64,000 nt of DNA from Posidonia oceanica (GCA_037176725.1 JAZBRS010000049.1:39114001-39178000); one strand, 5' to 3'; shown: positions 23,366-34,757, numbered from the stretch's first letter. Made by a program: numbers and translations. Notes: generated from the sequence alone by a model not told the origin.

Positions 23366-24204
23366 GGCTCGGTTGCAGCAGCGGCTGTTCCGCCCCTTCC
23401 AACTCACCTCCCGTCCAATCCACCGCCTCCCCACACTTACTACTTGTCCCCTCTTGCCCACCAGCTCATCCACTACCAACCAAGGATGAGTTACTACCTT
23501 TGGAACCAATCATTTCGATTTCAACCCAAATCCCGCTCTCTCCGCCCTCACAGCCTTCGACCGCCCGTGTCAGCCACGGCCGTGGCTCTGCTGACCATCT
23601 GACACACCTCTGCCAAGCTCCTGACATTCCTCGAGCCTCCCACACACTTAGAAGCCTCTGACACCACCTGCAACCGCCTGTAATTCGCCTGCCAAAGCCG
23701 CAGCTCGCACTTGAACCCATGCACCAGCTGCACAAAACAACCTCCTTCCCTTCGTTCCAGCATTCACCACACGAAGCCAAGAGGGAATTCGACGATTCCA
23801 GGGCACAGACGAAGTATCCATCTCCGTCCTCGACCTCTCCGGTGCCTCCAGCAGCTCACGCGACCTCGTCGGAGTTGGCTCTGCCGCAATCTCCGCAGCG
23901 CCAGCGACGAAGGTGAAATCGCCGTTCCAGGGCGCCAAAAGGTTACTTTTCTTTCTCTTAGGCTCATGCATGCTAGTGTGATCGTTTTCCTATGCTTACC
24001 ATGCCCTTTAGCACAACACTCACCCCTCCATCGCTTGGTTTTCCAGCGATGAAGAGGAGGAGATGGGTGGAGCAATCCACTCGTCTAATTTCGACATCAA
24101 GCATACCACCATGCTTGTTATCGACTACCTTTGCTTGTTAGCTAGTTTATTTGAGGTTTTCAATCAATTTGGCTGCCTCGCTTAGCTGAAGCGAAGTTCA
24201 GTGT

Positions 24205-24262
24205 GTTGGACGCGCCATCTGGTGCTTCCAACGTTGGATTGCGGCGTAGGCCAGCGTCCAAC
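24205..24262. repeat. LTR hairpin doublet B (3' LTR)
   Basis: Units of 28 and 30 bp, at 24205-24232 and 24233-24262. Arms GTTGGACGC/GCTTCCAAC and GTTGGATTGC/GCGTCCAAC are imperfect, making this the most eroded doublet of this LTR. Confidence 0.85.
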
Positions 24263-24443
24263 ACCCTGTTTTGCTTTGCTCTTGTTCTAATGCTTCCCAT
24301 GCCTTGCTATTGTTTATTTTTCTGTGAATATTTGCCGCATGCCTCCTTTACTCGTTTTCAAATGTTATACCATGCCTACTTCTCTGCTTTGATCTATGCC
24401 TAACCTTTCTTGCATGCTTTGAATCTGTTTGCTTCCTGTTTGC

Positions 24444-24501
24444 GTTGGACGCCTGGGTGAGCCGCGTCCAACGTTGGACGCTGGTTCATCCAGCGTCCAA
24501 C
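24444..24501. repeat. LTR hairpin doublet C (3' LTR)
   Basis: Two perfect 29-bp units, 24444-24472 and 24473-24501, both GTTGGACGC/GCGTCCAAC. The loops (CTGGGTGAGCC and TGGTTCATCCA) are unrelated. Confidence 0.93.
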
Positions 24502-24717
24502 ACCTCTGTTAGCTGTAACTTGCTGCCATGATTGTATCATGCCTATTTTTGATGTCTATGCATGTTCTGTGTATGCCAAGTAATGTCTGGCCTCTATGGC
24601 AACCATGCTTAGGATTGTTAGCCTCCTCTTAAATTGTATGCTATTTCTTTTAGTCTTTTTATCTTTCATTCCCATGCATGTTCTTCCTTTCTTGCCTTCC
24701 TTGACTTAAATGCTTGC

Positions 24718-24725
24718 TATATAAG
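24718..24725 (+). promoter_or_regulatory. Candidate TATA box in the 3' LTR
   Basis: TATATAAG preceded by a C/T-rich stretch, a plausible core promoter for LTR transcription. A strong splice-donor-like CAGGTAAGT follows at 24802-24810. The equivalent part of the 5' LTR lies outside the window, so it cannot be compared. Confidence 0.45.
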
Positions 24726-24825
24726 TTTCTTTTGCTCTGGTATGCTATCAGTATGTTTGCATACATATAGGTGGGGTTTAGAGCTGAGCTCCCCCTTAGC
24801 ACAGGTAAGTTTGCATGCTGTGCTC

Positions 24826-24883
24826 GTTGGACGCCAGAGACTTCAGCGTCCAACGTTGGACGCTGCTGGCTTCAGCGTCTAAC
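24826..24883. repeat. LTR hairpin doublet D (3' LTR)
   Basis: Two 29-bp units at 24826-24854 (perfect arms) and 24855-24883 (GTTGGACGC/GCGTCTAAC, one G.T-type mismatch). Confidence 0.92.
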
Positions 24884-25055
24884 GACCCTGCTCCTCTGTT
24901 TCTTTTTTTAGCTTGCATAATGCTCTGATCTTGCTTGTTTACATGACTTCAGTGTTTACCATGCATGCTTAGCTTCCTTTGCAACTGTTCCATGCCATCT
25001 TTAGCTCGTTTGCTATGTTCCATGCAAGTTTTTGTGTGTTTGTGCCTCCGAAGGC

Positions 25056-25113
25056 GTTGTACGCTGCTGGTGCAGGCGTCCAACATTGGACGCCGGCCTA
25101 GCTCGCGTCCAAC
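25056..25113. repeat. LTR hairpin doublet E (3' LTR)
   Basis: 3' LTR partner of the doublet at 16-73; the two differ only by one C/T in a loop. Confidence 0.92.
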
Positions 25114-25286
25114 GTTCTGGTTGTGCCTCTGACCTGGCACATGCTACAAATGATGTTTTTTTTGGGTTTCTTATGCTTCCCTTGCTTTCATGTTTGCCCT
25201 CTGCTTATCTCCAGTAGCCCAAATGCATGTTCCCATTTTTTTATTTGTCTTTTGTATGCTTTTTTTCTTTTTTCTCTCTGGCCTGT

Positions 25287-25344
25287 GTTAGACGCCTGTC
25301 TCTCTGGCGTCTAACGTTGGACGCCATGTTCAGGGGCGTCCAAC
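25287..25344. repeat. LTR hairpin doublet F (3' LTR)
   Basis: Partner of 247-304. Here both units are perfect or nearly so (GTTAGACGC/GCGTCTAAC and GTTGGACGC/GGCGTCCAAC). The GTTAGAC/GTCTAAC stem is a paired change relative to GTTGGAC/GTCCAAC. Confidence 0.92.
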
Positions 25345-25526
25345 ACTCTGCTTGCTTTGATCCTTGATCCTAGCTCGTCCCTTGCTCTGATTCCTCTTCT
25401 GATCCTTTGTCATGTTAGCTCTGCATGTCTTGCACCCATTTAGCTGCATTTCTGCATCTGTATTGCATCCATATAGTTAGAATGCATCTTTTTCCAAAAC
25501 TTGCATGCTGTCCGCCTCCAGCAGTT

Positions 25527-25584
25527 GTTGGACGCCGGCAATGGCAGCGTCCAACGTTGGACGCCGCTGTTGCCAGCGTCCAAC
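25527..25584. repeat. LTR hairpin doublet G (3' LTR)
   Basis: Partner of 487-543; two perfect 29-bp units. It is followed by a ~20-bp CATCGTTTTC repeat run at 25725-25800. Confidence 0.93.
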
Positions 25585-26445
25585 GCTTGCAGTTGGCTTG
25601 ACTTGGTTTTAAAACGCTGATTTTGCTTGGTTCGCCGTTTTCTGCATTTTATGGCTTCTAATGCTTATTGCAACCCCTATGCATGCAGCCTAACCCTTGT
25701 TTTGGTTTTCCACCTCACTTTTGCATCGATTTCCGCGCCATTGCATCGTTTTCCGCGTCTTGCATCGTTTTCTGTGCCTTGCATCGTTTTCCGCACCTGT
25801 TTTGCTTTATCGCTTGCATGTCGTTTGCATTGCCTGGTTTTCCCTGTAATTTTATTTTATCGCCTGCATCTGCATTAGGGCCATGATGCTTACTGCCTAG
25901 GAGTTCTCACGAACCAAGGTCCGTCCAGTTCGGAACACTAGCAGTGTTGCTGAGCACATAGATAGCACGTTTATTTCCCATGCATAGCAGGTAGACATTC
26001 ATTGCATTTAGGCATTAGGCTAGCATTTCCCTGCATTAGCGCGAGATTGCCTAAAAAAGACCGACTCTCGGACGTATCGGGGTGCCTAACACCTTCCCCG
26101 TGCGTAACAGGAGTCCTTGCCCTTTCTCTTGGCTCGCATCGACCTTTCCTTTATCCTAGGCATGAGTCATGGCATAGCATAGCTTAGCATTGCATCCCTT
26201 TGTCCCCTCTCTACATTCGATTTTGCATGCCTTTTCGTGCTTTATCCTCGGTTTTCCCTGTCTCCCAATTGAATAGACCTGGTGGCGACTCCAATTTGTC
26301 TTATCATTTTCTTTTTCTTTCTTTTGCCAGCGTTTCCGAGTCGAGTTTCTTCCCTTGGATCCTGCCGCATATAGTGACCCTAATGTCGATCTGTGCACGC
26401 GAACTTTGGCATCGTACATGGATTTGATATTTCAGGATTACTACA

Positions 26446-28409
26446 CACACGTGGAGACTGTTGGCCTTCCAACAATAAGATGATGGCTTGTTTCTTGTAA
26501 GACTGTTGGCCTTCCAATAGTAAGATGATGACGTTTTAGTGTTACGTTAACGTTTTTATTTTTCATTTCTACGTTTAGTAAAATATGGTGTAGATGTTAC
26601 ATTGTCGTAGATGTTGTAGATGATGATATAGAAGGTGACAACATAGAAGGTTTTGGTGAAAGTTGTGAAAATAGCTAGCAAATTATGTATTTGAAATTTT
26701 CCAATGTAAATCTATTTGTCTTGAATAATACAATGTCATTTTATTATGTTGGTATTATGTACTTGAATTTTGGAATTTAATGTATTTTTTTCATAATGTC
26801 AATTAGACTTATACAGTGGAACACTTACATTTTTTGGTAAATTTAAACTACATTGATTTGTGTTGTGCATGATTCTCACCTTTTTGTAGAGAAGTATTAC
26901 AATAGTTACCATATCATGAAAATACAATAACAATAGTTTCAATGTTACGGATTATGTAACTATAAATAGTTAACGTATCATTAAAAATGATAAATACAAG
27001 TAAAAAGAATTACATATGGTTACGACATTCTTATGTATTAAAATTCATTGAGATTATATTTATTTTATGTTAATCTGTTGTAGTTTCAATTAATGTGTTA
27101 CGTTAACGATTTATATTCCAGCTTTTTACGTATTGTTGTAGTTGTTGTTACGTATTAAATAGTTTTAGCTTCACTGTTACGTTTTTTACGACCATATCAT
27201 TTTTAAATCGTAATTAATGTAGCAATTTTTTTTGTTTGCACATTTGACTTATTAGCTTGAAAATCGAGTGATTCAGTAGAGAAATTTAAGTTCTAGCTTG
27301 ACGAGTTTTTTATTCCTTGTCATGCATTTCACTTAACTAAAAGAAAGATATTAACCAGTTAGTTTTAATGTTACGTTAACATTTTTGTCTTTTAGTAAAA
27401 TATTGATGAGGCTTTTCATCTTCTATTGTACATTTTGTATTACATGTTGGTATTATGTACTTGAATTTTAGAATTTAATGTATTTTTATCATAATGTCAA
27501 TAAGACATATATGGTGGAACACTTACATTTTTTGGTAAATTTAAACTACATCGAATTGTATTGTACATGATTCTCACTACAATAGTTACTGCATCATAGA
27601 AACACAATAACAATAGTTTCAGTGTTACAGATTTTGTAACTATAAATAGTTAACGTATCATTGAAAATGATAGATACAAGTAAAGAATTACATATGATCA
27701 TGCGATTTCAAACTAACACATGGAGCAGAGACCACACACTATTAGTCTCAATAACACAACGTTGTATTCATTTTTTTCACATATCTCTAGTTGTTTTTAA
27801 AGCTTACATCGATTTCTGTTCATCTAAAACATTACCATACGTTAACCGAAACACACAATATCATTTTTTATTTACGTATCATGCGGACAGATTAATAATA
27901 GAGATGTAGGGGCAAACAATTCACATACAATAATAAGAGTTCAAGTGTTACGGATCATGTACACATAAATAGTTAACGTATCATTGAAACCATTAACAGG
28001 TACCAACTTTTGTGTACTCCTCTCATGTCTCCCACATGTGAAACAACTAACAGGCACCAACTTTTGTGAAAAATACACACTTCCACTATTAAAAAAAAAT
28101 GGAAAGAAGAAGCAAACGAGCCAAAACCAAGACAAGAAGAAGGAAGAAAGAGAGAACTGAAAAAAATCACACAAGAAAACCAATATCTGTTCAATGAACA
28201 TACTACAAGGACTAGGAGAAATACCACTTGGAGTGCACGGGCACGTGGAACCCGTGGAACATACTTCAAGTCCGTTTTGGGCCCAAAGTTAAGTAAAAAA
28301 AAGCATAACACTTCATATTGCAGGTTGCATGAAAGAGAAGATCACATCAATTGTCATCGTATTGCGCTTCCTACCTGCATACTTGCTTCAGTTGATAGCT
28401 GTAACATGC
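26446..28409. repeat. AT-rich flank with a diverged tandem duplication (~690 bp period)
   Basis: No gene is seen. GACTGTTGGCCTTCCAA occurs twice 46 bp apart (26455 and 26501). A larger block at 26748-27030 reappears at 27446-27720, with TGTTGGTATTATGTACTTG and AATAGTTAACGTATCATT as clear shared words. A third partial copy lies near 27942-27998. The offset shrinks from 698 to ~680 along the copy, so small indels have accumulated. The words ACGTTAACG and GTTACG recur throughout. Confidence 0.75.
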
Positions 28410-29018
28410 TCAAGAAGAAGGCTTGTTGCCGTCTAATTTCAAGAGCACCTTGTAAAGGTCAGGTCGCAGGTCCTGAAACACGCCCCAGTTGTGCCTCTGT
28501 GACTTGATTTTATCCAAGTCAAATTCTTGGATTAGAATGTCTTCATCTTTTTCATTTGCAGCTGCTACCATTTCCCTAGTTGGCCCTATTATTTTACAGT
28601 CTACGTTAGATTCCGAAGTGTGCATGAGTTCAAGCAATGCAACCATGAGTTTAAGCTCATGAGACATCATAAACTAACAAGAATACCTACTATAAACGAG
28701 TTTCCATAAAACGTGATGGAACTGTCCCCATGCTCTGTTTCTACAATCTCTTTTCCAATACAATTAGAAGCTACAAAAGGAACCTGCAATTTAAAGGAGC
28801 AAACATCTCTGTAATGGCAGGAATATGAAATGCACAACCAACTCATTGTATCAATTAGTTCAAAATAGCCAAGACGATACTACTTGTAGAGAAAACTGTG
28901 ATACCAGATTAGCACCAACATGCCCTTGCATCACTCGCTTCCAATGTTCTCGAGAATCCAGTCCTTGATCTTGTGGTTCAGATCCAATAGCAGTAGGATA
29001 AAATAATATTTCAGCACC
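28410..29018 (-). pseudogene. CPA: N-carbamoylputrescine amidase fragment (C-terminal part)
   Basis: Three exon-like blocks on the - strand encode the C-terminal third of this nitrilase-family enzyme of the arginine-to-polyamine pathway. 28905-29018 encodes GAEILFYPTAIGSEP...HWKRVMQGH. 28691-28783 (31 codons, after a good CAG acceptor) encodes VPFVASNCIGKEI...YGNSFI. 28410 to about 28592 encodes a GPTREMVAA...WGVFQDLRPDLYK tail with stop TGA. The catalytic Glu/Lys/Cys part that should lie upstream is absent; sequence right of 29020 is unrelated. The last intron lacks a clean acceptor in phase. I read it as a truncated duplicate. The identification comes from recognising conserved family words, not from a search. 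Confidence 0.75.
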
Positions 29019-29412
29019 TTCAGTACTTATAGGTGAGGAAACCACAGAGGCCGGCCGGACGAGAAACCACTGACGCCCACGCCCGTGCCAATTCCGGAGG
29101 ATCTGTAGAGAGGAGAATGGGGTTGTAGGGTTTTGGCATGAAAAAATTTAGAAATTTCATAGATGGATTCTTATTCGTGGTCCAGAGAGAGAGAGAGAGA
29201 GAGAGCATTAACTATTTTTTGTTTTGTATAAAACGAAATGAGTGTGGGAACTGCACACGAGATATTGAAAATTGGTCAAACTTATTGTTGTATCTTTGTT
29301 GTTTTTCAATAAATTTTTAGACGGTTAGGATTTAAACATGTATTTCAAAATCAATGGCTAAGATTATAGGCCTCACTATACAAAAGTGAGGCCAAGCCTT
29401 ATCCGAGATTGA

Positions 29413-29446
<34 letters not shown>

Positions 29447-30537
29447 GATAGATCGATATAGATATAGATAGAGATATAGATATTGTGTCTTCTTCTGCAA
29501 TTTATTCCCTCCTTGAATGTCATCATGATTAAAAGTTAAAATAACCCTTTTGTCTTAAGCTCTGGCTTTCATATTATACATCATGTGCTATTGTGATTTA
29601 CAAGAAACCCAAATAACTTCAGCACAATTAAACGACCATGTAGGTTGTCGTTTTCTTGAAAAAATGAAGTAAAAAACCTAGAGCTACAGTAGCAGCAACA
29701 ATCATCTCTCCTGCTCATCGAGAACTAAATTTGATGAATTCTAAAACAAAAATAGGAACAAGGAAACTAATAAGTTACAAATTACAAAAACAGAGAACCA
29801 AAACAAAAACACCAAAATAGAGATGGGTTGCACTGCCTATTGAGATCCGACGGGAACCAAAACCAAAATACGAACTCAACTGAAATATTTACAAACCACA
29901 AATCTAAAAAAACAGATCGAGAGAAAGGTCAACCTATCTTCGTTGACGTGGTCCTCCACTGGTAACTTCCAATGAACACTACCACCGACGCCTCTACCGA
30001 TTACACCTCCATCAAGAAGCTCCGTCGCTTCAAGCTTTGTAAGTAAGAGTTGTCTCCTCCAACAGATGGGTCACATAGGATTTGAGGAAAATAAGGTTTG
30101 TTTTGTGTCAATGGTAAAAATTGTAAATAGTTATTGATTTTTTTAAAATATTATTCATTAAATGAAGACAATCCAGGAAATAAATGGAAAGAGATCCCAA
30201 CATTTTTTTTAAAGTTATTTCCTATAATTTTTTATTTTCAACGTTTCTTGTAAATTTTACACATAAGAAAAAGGTTGACATTTTTTTTTTAAGTATTTGA
30301 TTCAATTTTTTCTAAGCAATTATTCTTGATAAGTTGCCGTCAATAAGCATTATCGAACGCTACCTAAGTTACGTATTCAAGTCCGTTTTAATGTAATCTC
30401 GTCATTTGGAACAAGAGATGAGTGGAGACGAGAGGAAGAAGAGACCCCAACCTCCATTCCTCTTGACACCTGACACTTTCTTAACCTTTCTGTTGAATTA
30501 ATACACAGATTTCCTATTTTTCATCATCCAATGATTT
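29019..30537. other. Intergenic AT-rich stretch with microsatellites
   Basis: Contains an (AG)n run at 29184-29205, a (TA)n run at 29416-29443 and an adjacent GATATA/GATAGA run to about 29480. No coding signal is seen apart from short chance frames. Confidence 0.6.
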
Positions 30538-30740
30538 GTGTGGAAGGAGGCAGGGGAAGATGGTGAAGAGGTGAGAACCTCCGTTGGTGTTGGCGTAGAT
30601 ATGAACTACACTGAGAATTCTTGTGGTGGTAATAGAGTAGATGAGGTCAAATTTGCGCTCCAGAAGCTCATTGATGATAAGGAGGACAGCAGAGATTTCA
30701 CTCAGGAGGAGTGCCAGCTCCTCTCTCACTTGCTGTCTCA
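30538..30740 (+). other. Unrecognised exon-like open frame
   Basis: The frame ends at a possible splice donor (CAA/GTATCC). It encodes an acidic, helical-looking segment containing VDEVKFALQKLIDDKED and DFTQEECQLLSHLLSQ. This composition looks like real coding sequence rather than noise, but I do not recognise the family. Any downstream exons appear to be lost where the truncated LTR begins at 30890. It may be the first exon of a broken gene or a captured fragment. Confidence 0.4.
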
Positions 30741-30889
30741 AGTATCCATTTTTTCTTTGGGGTTTTCTTCGGTTGTATTCAGAGGTTTTGTTGGGTCCCA
30801 TTTTCGGTTGGAAGTTTTGCTTTACTTGTGTTATTTTTTGTTGTTACACCATGTTTGGTCTGTCATATTGATGGAAATCAAATCTTCCC

Positions 30890-31690
30890 TAGGATGAGGA
30901 CATAATAGTCATTGCGGGTCAAGAGAAAAGGTAAGGACTCCTGTTATACATGGGGAAGGTGTTAAGCACCCCCGATACGTCTGGAATCGGTCTTTCTAGG
31001 CTTCTCGCTCGCATATGCGGGAAGATGCATGCTTTAAATGCCTAAATGCCATGAATGATTAATTACATGCTCAAATGTATGCTCTAGGTGCTAAGATGGG
31101 TGCAGGAAATTAAACGTGCAATCTATGTGCTCAGCAATGCTGTCAGTGTTTTGAGCCGGACGTGCCCTAGTTCATAAGAACTCCAGATAATAAGCATCAC
31201 TGTCCTAAATGCAATGCAGGCGATAAATCAAAACATCGGAAGAAAACCATGCAGTGCAAAGCGACATGCGAAGGGAAACAAAGCAGAGGTGATAAACCAT
31301 GCAGTGCAAGGGGGCGGCATGCAAAGGAAAACAAAGCAAAGGCGATAAAACCTAATCTACATGCTTGAGAAGATAGATCAAGAAAACAATACGTGCAATG
31401 CAAATTATAAAGCAATGAATGATATGCAGTGACTCAGATGGGCTTAACATGATGATCTGATGCTTGATTTGAACAAACTTAGATTGGAATGAAAGCTCAT
31501 TCAACCAGGAAGACCTAGACGATTAGATCAAGAAGATCCAACGGTCTGATCAAAAGTTATTCAGAGATCAAACTAGATAAATCAATGGTCAAATGAATCC
31601 TTAAGGATGCAACAGAGGTCAAATGCGATACAGCAAGGTACTACATGCAATGCTACACTAAGCTTCTTCCATAGTCCACCCCCCCCCCCG
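30890..31690 (-). mobile_element. Truncated Tat/Ogre-type LTR fragment
   Basis: Read on the - strand it follows the conserved LTR end segment (compare 830-1110 and 12550-12900): a TTTATCGCCTGCATTGCATTTAGG-like stretch, GAGTTCT.ATGAAC, GAAAGACCGATTC, and GTGCTTAACACCTTCCCC-type words. It stops abruptly at CCTAGG (30890), lacking the last ~300 bp of U5 and the CA end, so it is a deletion remnant. It is too diverged to belong to the same insertion as the outer element. Confidence 0.85.
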
Positions 31691-33420
31691 GCCTAGAGTG
31701 TATCCATTCATGCATGATAATCGATATTCCAGTGTTTCAACGTGGACTTGTTGAAATATGGATAACCAATTTAAAATCAATTGACATTGTGTAGAGAAGT
31801 ATATCTACATATAACCACAAGTCCTGTCCATCAGCGGCTTTATTTCCGGTGCACTCTTGTGTGGTGGGTGCTCTCTCTTCCTCCAAAGATGGATCAGCTT
31901 GAAGCGTCTCCATCGCCATTGCTCCCAATTGGTGTTCCACAACCCTCTCTTGTGGTCTTGCCAACGATGCCCCAATGATAAGAGAGACTAGAATAGAACT
32001 GTATCATGAAAGACTCTGATATCAAACAGGCAGCAATTTCTGCAGTTGGTAGTGAGTGTCTCACGTAAGCCTCCGGGAAAAGGTCGTTGCATGGCCAATT
32101 CTCAGCTTGTTGAGGTTGTAGGTGCCGATAATGGCAGTTGTATGTTAGAATTTTTCTTGGGAAAGCTTTATCAGCTTATTGAGACATCAAGGTTAGGACT
32201 ACAGTTTTTGCCTGTCTTTCTGTTACCTGGTCCACAACCGCTTGAATGGTAATTTCATTGTCCTGAATTGGTTTATGTTTTATTAGTTCCATTGGTTATT
32301 ATGCATCAAGAGAGTGTAAGTTAGCATGCTTAGAATTGTACTCTTGTCAGCCACAAATACAGGGAAAGCTCAAAGAAGTATGCCATTGTTGATTCATAAG
32401 CCCGTTGTGGAGTTTGAAGGGTGGTGCATTGAAATTTGGTTCTACAGAAAAAATAGCTGTTATTTTTTTTTTTCGAGATGTTGGAATTTTGTTAATTGCC
32501 AAAAAACTATGCTAGTGTCATGCACCCTTTCAACACTGAGACATCTCTTAATCATCGCAAATCATTACATCCAACTGCGGGATACTAGACTTTCATGCAT
32601 GTCAATACATCGATTACGTCTTTCTACAACCTAATGAAGATCTCTATGGCCGTCATCTTCTTCTCCTCATGCACTCTCATGTTTCTTTTGTGCCACACAT
32701 GGCATACTAAAGTAGCTATGACAACGTATAACATGAACGCAGAAAGGGTTTCTTGCTGAATGCTACACAAACTTGTTCCACTTAGATCAAAAGGTCATAT
32801 GACGGAAGTTCTTGCATGTCCAATTTTAGTAGGCTTCGTGTCTATATGCAGGCGGTGAAACTGCATCTGGAAAATAATTGAGTGTGTGTCTCCATCTCTC
32901 GCCTGTAGCGTTTACATGTTGTATTTCCTTACCAGTCACGAGCTGCGCTAGGCACTCACATATGCTAAGTCTATTCATTAGTGCAAGGTACAGACAATGT
33001 GTTAGAATTTCAGCTTGTTGAGGTTGTAGGTGCCGACAAAGGCAGTTGAGTGTTAGAAATTCACATATGCTAAGTCTATTCATTAGTGCAAGGTTTTAGA
33101 GACATCAAGCTGCCTTTTGTTTCTAGACCTACTTACAAGGGGTGAAAAAGAATGTGTCATGCTATTCATATGTAGAGAAACTCTGGTCCACAACTGCTTG
33201 AATGGTAATCATTTCTTTATCCTGAATAGGTTTATGCTTTATTAGTTTCATTAGTCATTCTAATTATGCATCAAGAGAGTGTCAAGATGGCATGCTTAAA
33301 CTTGTACTCGTGCCATCTACCCTTCCACAAATACAGGGAAGAAAGTATGCCATTATTGATTTATAAGACCATTGTGGATTTGAATATTGGTGGATTAAAA
33401 TTTTGGTTGTACTGATATCC
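31691..33420. repeat. Non-coding stretch with an internal duplication
   Basis: A block at 32100-32430 reappears at 33008-33400. CAGCTTGTTGAGGTTGTAGG, the segment starting CTGGTCCACAAC.GCTTG, and CAAATACAGGGAA occur in the same order in both. A shorter repeat with period ~105 (CATATGCTAAGTCTATTC) lies at about 32960 and 33065. A poly-C tract is at 31681-31690. The open frame 32046-32252 is not recognised. The parts may come from a duplicated gene or retroelement fragment. Confidence 0.65.
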
Positions 33421-34754
33421 TGTTAAAGCCGACCTTTGTCGTTCCTAGTTTCGTTTCCTATGCCTTCCTCGTCGTTGGACGGTCCCGGTATCACTCGAGT
33501 GGGCTTGACAGTCCCAGCAAAAGCATTAATCCATGGTTAATGAAGGTGTCCTCTTGAGCTTGATGAAGAAAGTAGGGACCTTGACCTTCTTCATGGCAAT
33601 GGTTTTCTCTATGATGGGCTTCGTAGCCCATTTGGGTGTAGCAGTGGATGGCGGCAATAACTTTTGGATGGCCATCTTGATGGGAGCATTGACTCCTTCC
33701 TCCTTCGGAATGATGGGCCCGATAACATCTGCCCGATAGACGAATGGCATCGACAGGAAGCGACCAAACTTGGCGACGTACAAATGGGCGACATTACTAG
33801 TGGCCATCTCTCTGCAAGCACAAAAATGAAAAAAAGTATATCAAATTTTCTGATTTACGTGTGTGATGACTGTCTGAGATGAAGAAGTTCCACCAGACAT
33901 GTCATCATGTTTACATATTCTTTTCTATTTGTCCGTGGAATTTGTATTTTTTAATAAATCTCGAGGTATTACTATAATTTTTCAATATCTGGACATCTCC
34001 AGATTGCTTCTGATGAGGGTGTATTGATTACTATAAAAGAATCTCGTTACAATCATCATACACATACAAGAATAAAAGAGACAAAAAGCATGTAATAAAA
34101 CTTATGCGATATTGGCAAATAAGGGAAGCAATTTATAGGCATAATCATGTCAAATATAATGTTGAAATAATACATGATTAGCATAATGTCAAGAAAAATA
34201 CAAGATAGAATATGCATATAATTGAATATAATGTTGATAAGAATACATGATCAGGTATAAATGAAATACAAGATCAACTATGCGTATAATTGAACATGAT
34301 GTCGATAAAAATATGTGATCTTATTTGATTCAATTGCAACATGAAATCTGATATAACGTCATAAAACATGTTTAAATGTGAGACTTAACATAATCGAATA
34401 TAATATCGATCTAATTATGGGATCAAGCATAATTTAATTGCATTAATATCAAGATAAATAGAGTATAATATCAATATAAATTTGGTTTAAAATGTCATGT
34501 TCTAACAAGATGTAATGTCAACCCATGATATGTTAAAGGGATGTATTCGATTATAGTGTCGAAAAATAAAGTATAAGAGGTCAAACATACACAAGCAATA
34601 CATGTATATGTGTCAGGCATATAGATTTGTATTATTAAATATAGTGTTAAATAATATATGATATGACATTATATATAGAGACAATATGGAATACATGTGA
34701 TTCAAATACTGTGTTATTGATAATCTAATACATGTATAAAATTTTAATATACAT
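33421..34754. other. Intergenic sequence without an identified gene
   Basis: Overlapping open frames on both strands at 33526-33807 have no motif I recognise. From 33890 on, the sequence is AT-rich with dispersed ATAATGTC and ATAATATCGAT words (about 34140-34740), suggesting an old degenerate repeat. Confidence 0.5.
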
Positions 34755-34757
34755 CAT

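Larger units (their letters stand above)
23078..26445 (+). mobile_element. 3' LTR (complete, 3368 bp) of the Tat/Ogre-type element
   Basis: Begins TGTAGACACCCC right after the polypurine tract and ends GGATTACTACA at 26445; its last 1405 bp match the 5' LTR. A C-rich head is followed by a segment (23370-23930) that is protein-like only by composition, then by diverged ~230-bp repeats, each centred on a hairpin doublet (24205, 24444, 24826, 25056, 25287, 25527) with little other conservation. A triplet lies 201 bp from the LTR start. The expected 5-bp target duplication on the right would be CACAC (26446-26450); its partner lies outside the window. Confidence 0.95.

Noticed and set aside
24205..25584. 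Regular palindromic repeats read as a CRISPR-like array
   Set aside because: The DNA is plant nuclear, the spacing (~230 bp) is far too long and uneven, repeats come as doublets, and there are no cas genes.
33526..33807. Overlapping + and - strand frames as a gene
   Set aside because: Neither translation has a recognisable motif, and the frames mirror each other across the same bases.
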